Source: Verrucomicrobiaceae bacterium UBA1938
GTDB taxonomy: Bacteria; Verrucomicrobiota; Verrucomicrobiia; Verrucomicrobiales; Verrucomicrobiaceae
DNA length: 64,000 nt
Direction of reading: 5' to 3'
NCBI GenBank assembly: GCA_002336895.1
Contig: DDFC01000023.1
Coordinates: forward strand, 23,582-87,581
A program made the position numbers and the translations under genes. Below, in pieces: positions 61,396 to 64,000 of this stretch; the first letter of the stretch is position 1; every line of letters starts with the position of its first letter. Below the pieces are notes generated by a model. It ran no database searches and was not told the origin of the DNA. It saw only the letters and a list, made by a program, of their open reading frames with translations.

Positions 61396-62460
61396 TTACT
61401 CTGGCCAGACCTCCGGCCACACCGGAAACCCATGGAAGCACACGTTGTCCCCCATGGTGCGGAGTTCCACATCCTTGAGCTCGATGGAGTCCGGCAGCGC
61501 AGGCCCTGCGATGGATGGCCGTCCGCCACCGCACAGGCGCGGCGCAATGTACCAGTACACTTCGTCCACGATCTTCTCGCGGAAGGCCTGCCCCAGGATG
61601 ATCCCCCCGCCCTCGATCAGCACAGACACGACTCCATGCTTGCCCAGAATCGCCAGTGCATCCGGCAGGCTTTTGTCATTCATGACCACGGTGCGGTCCT
61701 TGAACTCGTCCGTAAAAAGATGCGCGTGCTGGGGCAGGTCGCCGCTGCGTGTCATCACCACACGCCAGGGCTGCACCTTGCCGCTGCCGGCGCTGCCATC
61801 CCGCAGGGTCAGCTGCGGGTTGTCTTTGCGCACCGTCTCCGCTCCCACAAGGATGGCATCCACCCGCATGCGCAGCCTGCGCCCATGCGCACGCGCCGCG
61901 TCATTGGTGATCAGCGAGCTCTCTCCCGCCGGACGCGTGATTCGCCCGTCAAGGCTCTGCCCCGCCTTGGCAATCACATACGGAATGCCGGTGGTGATCC
62001 ACTTGGAAAAAGGCCGGATGATCGCCCGGCACTCTTCCTCCAGCACACCCGCCGTCACCTCGATGCCCGCCAACAGGAGAATATTGCGTGACTGCTCTCG
62101 GTGGCTTGGGTTGGGATCATACGCGCCGAAGACCACGCGCTTGATTCCCGCCGCCTTGATCGCTTCAGTGCACGGCCCCGTGCGCCCGTGCGTGCTGCAC
62201 GGCTCCAGCGTCACATAGATCGTCGCTCCCCGCAGCAGCTTCGGGTTGGTCTTCTGCGCATCACGAATCGCCTCCACCTCAGCATGCGGCTCTCCGGCCC
62301 TGTGGTGGTACCCGCGCCCGATCACTTTTTCCTGCGCCACGATGACAGCACCGACGGGCGGATTGGGACTCGTCAGGCCCACCCCCTGCTGCGCCTGGTC
62401 CAGGGCCAGGTGCATCCAGTGTTGGTCGGGCGTTTCTTTATAGGCGATGGGCGGCGGCAT
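61396..62460 (-). CDS. ribD: Bifunctional riboflavin biosynthesis deaminase/reductase
   Basis: 354 residues. The N-terminal deaminase has the zinc motif AGEPHAEVEAIRDAQKT (His-Ala-Glu) and LEPCSTHGRTGPCTEAI (Cys pair). The C-terminal reductase has RLRMRVDAILVGAETVRKDN and SVLIEGGGIILGQAFREKIV. It converts the GTP-derived pyrimidine to the ribitylamino intermediate of riboflavin synthesis in two steps. Length and motif order are normal. The other rib genes are not in the window. Confidence 0.94.
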   Translation of the reverse strand: MPPPIAYKETPDQHWMHLALDQAQQGVGLTSPNPPVGAVIVAQEKVIGRGYHHRAGEPHAEVEAIRDAQKTNPKLLRGATIYVTLEPCSTHGRTGPCTEAIKAAGIKRVVFGAYDPNPSHREQSRNILLLAGIEVTAGVLEEECRAIIRPFSKWITTGIPYVIAKAGQSLDGRITRPAGESSLITNDAARAHGRRLRMRVDAILVGAETVRKDNPQLTLRDGSAGSGKVQPWRVVMTRSGDLPQHAHLFTDEFKDRTVVMNDKSLPDALAILGKHGVVSVLIEGGGIILGQAFREKIVDEVYWYIAPRLCGGGRPSIAGPALPDSIELKDVELRTMGDNVCFHGFPVWPEVWPE

Positions 62461-62600
62461 GCGGGAGGGCCGGGATCATAGACAATGAATCGCTTCTGAG
62501 AAGCAATAAGAGTGTCACAGAATGCACAGCTGCTGGCGGAGGATGAAGGTTTTTATGCTCGCCGCGCCTCACGTGCTGGCATTAGTTTGATGCCCCGCTG

Positions 62601-63593
62601 ATGAAATTGTCTGAAAAAGCCCTGCTCTACCGCGAACTGGCCAAGCTGGTGGGTGCCCATTTTCATCTCGACCGCTCCCTCGATCTCCTGCTCAAGCAGC
62701 ACCCCTCCCACGCACGCCGCACCTGGCTGCAGGGCCTGCAGCTTGGCCTCAAGGAGGGCAAAGGCGTCGCCACCTCCATCACCGAGCACTGCGGTGCCTT
62801 TTCAGACGAGCTGGAGTTTGCCCTGATCGATGCCGGAGAGCGCAGCGGCCGGCTGGGAGATGCCTTCAGCCACCTCTCACGCTACTTCGAGGCCTGGAAC
62901 ATCGCCGTAAAGCAGGCGCTCGGAGCCCTCATTTACCCCCTGCTCCTCGCACATCTCGGCATCGTGCTGCCGGAGCTGCCCACCATGGTCACAGCCACCA
63001 TGGAGGACAGGCCGGCGGGCATGGGCAGCATCCTCATGCCATTGGCCCTTCTCTGGCTGGTGCTGCTGTCCCTCTTCTTGCTCTGGCGCTGGCTGGCGCG
63101 TCTGGGGGCCAGATCTGCAGCGGTGGATTTCTGGCTGGGCAGGATCCCCCTCATCGGCAGCGTGCGGCGGCATTGGGCGCTGGCGCGCTTCTGCCAGGTC
63201 TTCCACGCCTGCCTGCTGGCCTCCATGCAGATCACCGAGAGCATCCAGCTCGCAGGCCGCGCCTCCCACAGCGGCCTGCTGCGCCAGGCTTCGCTGGATG
63301 CCGCCCAGCGCATCGCCGCAGGGGCCACCATCTCCGGAGCCATGGCAGACGTGCACGGCTTCCCCCTCATCTTCGTCCACGGCGTGGCCACTGCGGAGGA
63401 ATCCGGCACCCTCGACCACGAGATCAACCGCTGGTGCGCCGCCGAAACCATCGAGGCCGGAGACGCCGTCCAGCGGGCCTCCCAGTGGCTGCCCAAGATC
63501 GCCTACGGCATCGTCGTCCTCTACGTGGCCTGGCGCATCATCGGCCTCATGGCCGGATATGGTCAGATGCTGAAGGAAATTGAGCGGATGTGA
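62601..63593 (+). CDS. PilC/GspF-type inner-membrane platform protein
   Basis: 330 residues. The T2SSF fold appears twice: the N-terminal cytoplasmic unit (LAKLVGAHFHLDRSLDLLLK; FALIDAGERSGRLGDAFSHL) and the C-terminal unit (LARFCQVFHACLLASMQITE; GVATAEESGTLDHEINRWCA). Three membrane helices are predicted, around 105-125, 140-165 and at the C-terminus (YGIVVLYVAWRIIGLMAGYG). It is the platform that pairs with a PilB/PilT ATPase to extend or retract pili or pseudopili. It may serve the pilus operon at 1-5 kb, since no pilus genes flank it. Confidence 0.85.
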   Translation: MKLSEKALLYRELAKLVGAHFHLDRSLDLLLKQHPSHARRTWLQGLQLGLKEGKGVATSITEHCGAFSDELEFALIDAGERSGRLGDAFSHLSRYFEAWNIAVKQALGALIYPLLLAHLGIVLPELPTMVTATMEDRPAGMGSILMPLALLWLVLLSLFLLWRWLARLGARSAAVDFWLGRIPLIGSVRRHWALARFCQVFHACLLASMQITESIQLAGRASHSGLLRQASLDAAQRIAAGATISGAMADVHGFPLIFVHGVATAEESGTLDHEINRWCAAETIEAGDAVQRASQWLPKIAYGIVVLYVAWRIIGLMAGYGQMLKEIERM

Positions 63594-63675
63594 GTTTTTT
63601 GTGTGACTGATACCAACATGGGATATGAGATCTCACTCCATGTTCATCATACTATGCGACTGAAATGGCGTAAAT

Positions 63676-64000
63676 TCATTCATCATGCTTAATTACACGA
63701 TACCCAACTAACTTAATAAGATAAGCATTCTCATCTTGAATAGCAGCTAAATCTACATTCTCTGGTGGCGTGAAGAAATATAGGCCAATATTTCCTTTAT
63801 GGCTATAAATGCGAACTTTCATTCGCGGCAATATAACAAGTGCTTTATCTGTAGAAGTAGCAACATCTACAAACACAGATTTACCGCTCTTAAGAGGAAC
63901 AAAAATTTGAGCATGCTCGAGAGTAACCGGGTATTGAGTCGTATTTCTGAACTCAAAGTTGCCATCTGGCTCCTGTAGATCATTAACTTTGACTCCATTA
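63676..64000 (-). CDS. AT-rich gene, 5' end beyond the window, unknown function
   Basis: At least 107 residues ending YLIKLVGYRVIKHDE, open to the right edge. The visible part is a beta-rich segment (NFEFRNTTQYPVTLEHAQIF; VPLKSGKSVFVDVATSTDKA; VRIYSHKGNIGLYFFTPPEN). Codon use is strikingly AT-rich compared with the GC-rich rest of the window, which suggests acquired DNA beginning near 63600. No family was recognised. Confidence 0.6.
   Translation of the reverse strand, partial: NGVKVNDLQEPDGNFEFRNTTQYPVTLEHAQIFVPLKSGKSVFVDVATSTDKALVILPRMKVRIYSHKGNIGLYFFTPPENVDLAAIQDENAYLIKLVGYRVIKHDE

Noticed and set aside
1..64000. rRNA and tRNA genes
   Set aside because: No cloverleaf or conserved rRNA segment was recognised by eye. 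A tRNA scan would settle this.

Overview
The window looks like part of a Verrucomicrobiota chromosome, most likely a Prosthecobacter-like or Akkermansia-related member of Verrucomicrobiales. The evidence is an Akkermansia-type pilus locus (Amuc_1098 to Amuc_1102 homologues in the same order), a PEP-CTERM-sorted autotransporter-repeat protein, a protein of a family restricted to Planctomycetes and Verrucomicrobia, a MoxR/DUF58/vWA/DUF4175-type cluster, and high GC content throughout except at the extreme right end. This assignment is inference from gene content; no rRNA or tRNA gene was recognised.

Layout. 1-5.4 kb (minus strand) is a type IV pilus or secretion assembly operon: a secretin cut by the left edge, then Amuc_1099-like, Amuc_1100-like, a PilM-PilN-type fusion and an Amuc_1102-like periplasmic protein. 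5.7-8.9 kb (plus) holds a sugar-binding lipoprotein, a YdjY-domain protein and a terpenoid-cyclase-fold repeat protein. 9.1-15.4 kb holds two tandem paralogues of about 1000 residues. Each has a signal peptide, the same secretin-type N-domain as the left-edge secretin, and three repeated secretin-like modules. Each is preceded by the same duplicated terminator and leaderless-type promoter. 15.4-15.8 kb is a large imperfect palindrome with a relative at 60.6 kb. 15.8-19.1 kb is the PEP-CTERM repeat protein.

19.4-31.5 kb (minus) is the MoxR ATPase, DUF58, BatA-like vWA and DUF4175-like cluster with an FHA/Sel1 protein. It is interrupted by a four-helix-bundle gene and by a REP-associated tyrosine transposase (RAYT) flanked by its own REP hairpins. 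31.7-41.1 kb is mostly housekeeping: cupin, esterase, Spx/ArsC-like protein, RluD, a Ser/Thr kinase, TilS, a CobA-HemD fusion and small unknowns. 41.2-44.8 kb is a MarR regulator with a clear operator, divergent from a ClC channel and HPP-family membrane gene set. 45-55.4 kb holds DUF1015, two related mini membrane proteins, ilvB, an adenine methyltransferase lodged between ilvB and ilvN, a glycosyltransferase, a TIGR04138-type protein and a fused M16 peptidase. 55.4-63.6 kb holds D-lactate dehydrogenase, a duplicated structured RNA candidate, cyclophilin, NAD synthetase, an amino-acid-binding lipoprotein, a GmhB-like phosphatase, RibD and a PilC/GspF-like protein. An AT-rich partial gene lies at the right edge.

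The strongest undescribed signals are two. The first is the duplicated element at 56585-57055: two copies of about 152 nt differ by only three substitutions and one indel, and all three substitutions fall in one hairpin and preserve pairing. The second is the tandem pair of multi-module secretin-like proteins, which appear to be a periplasmic system related to the pilus secretin at the left edge.
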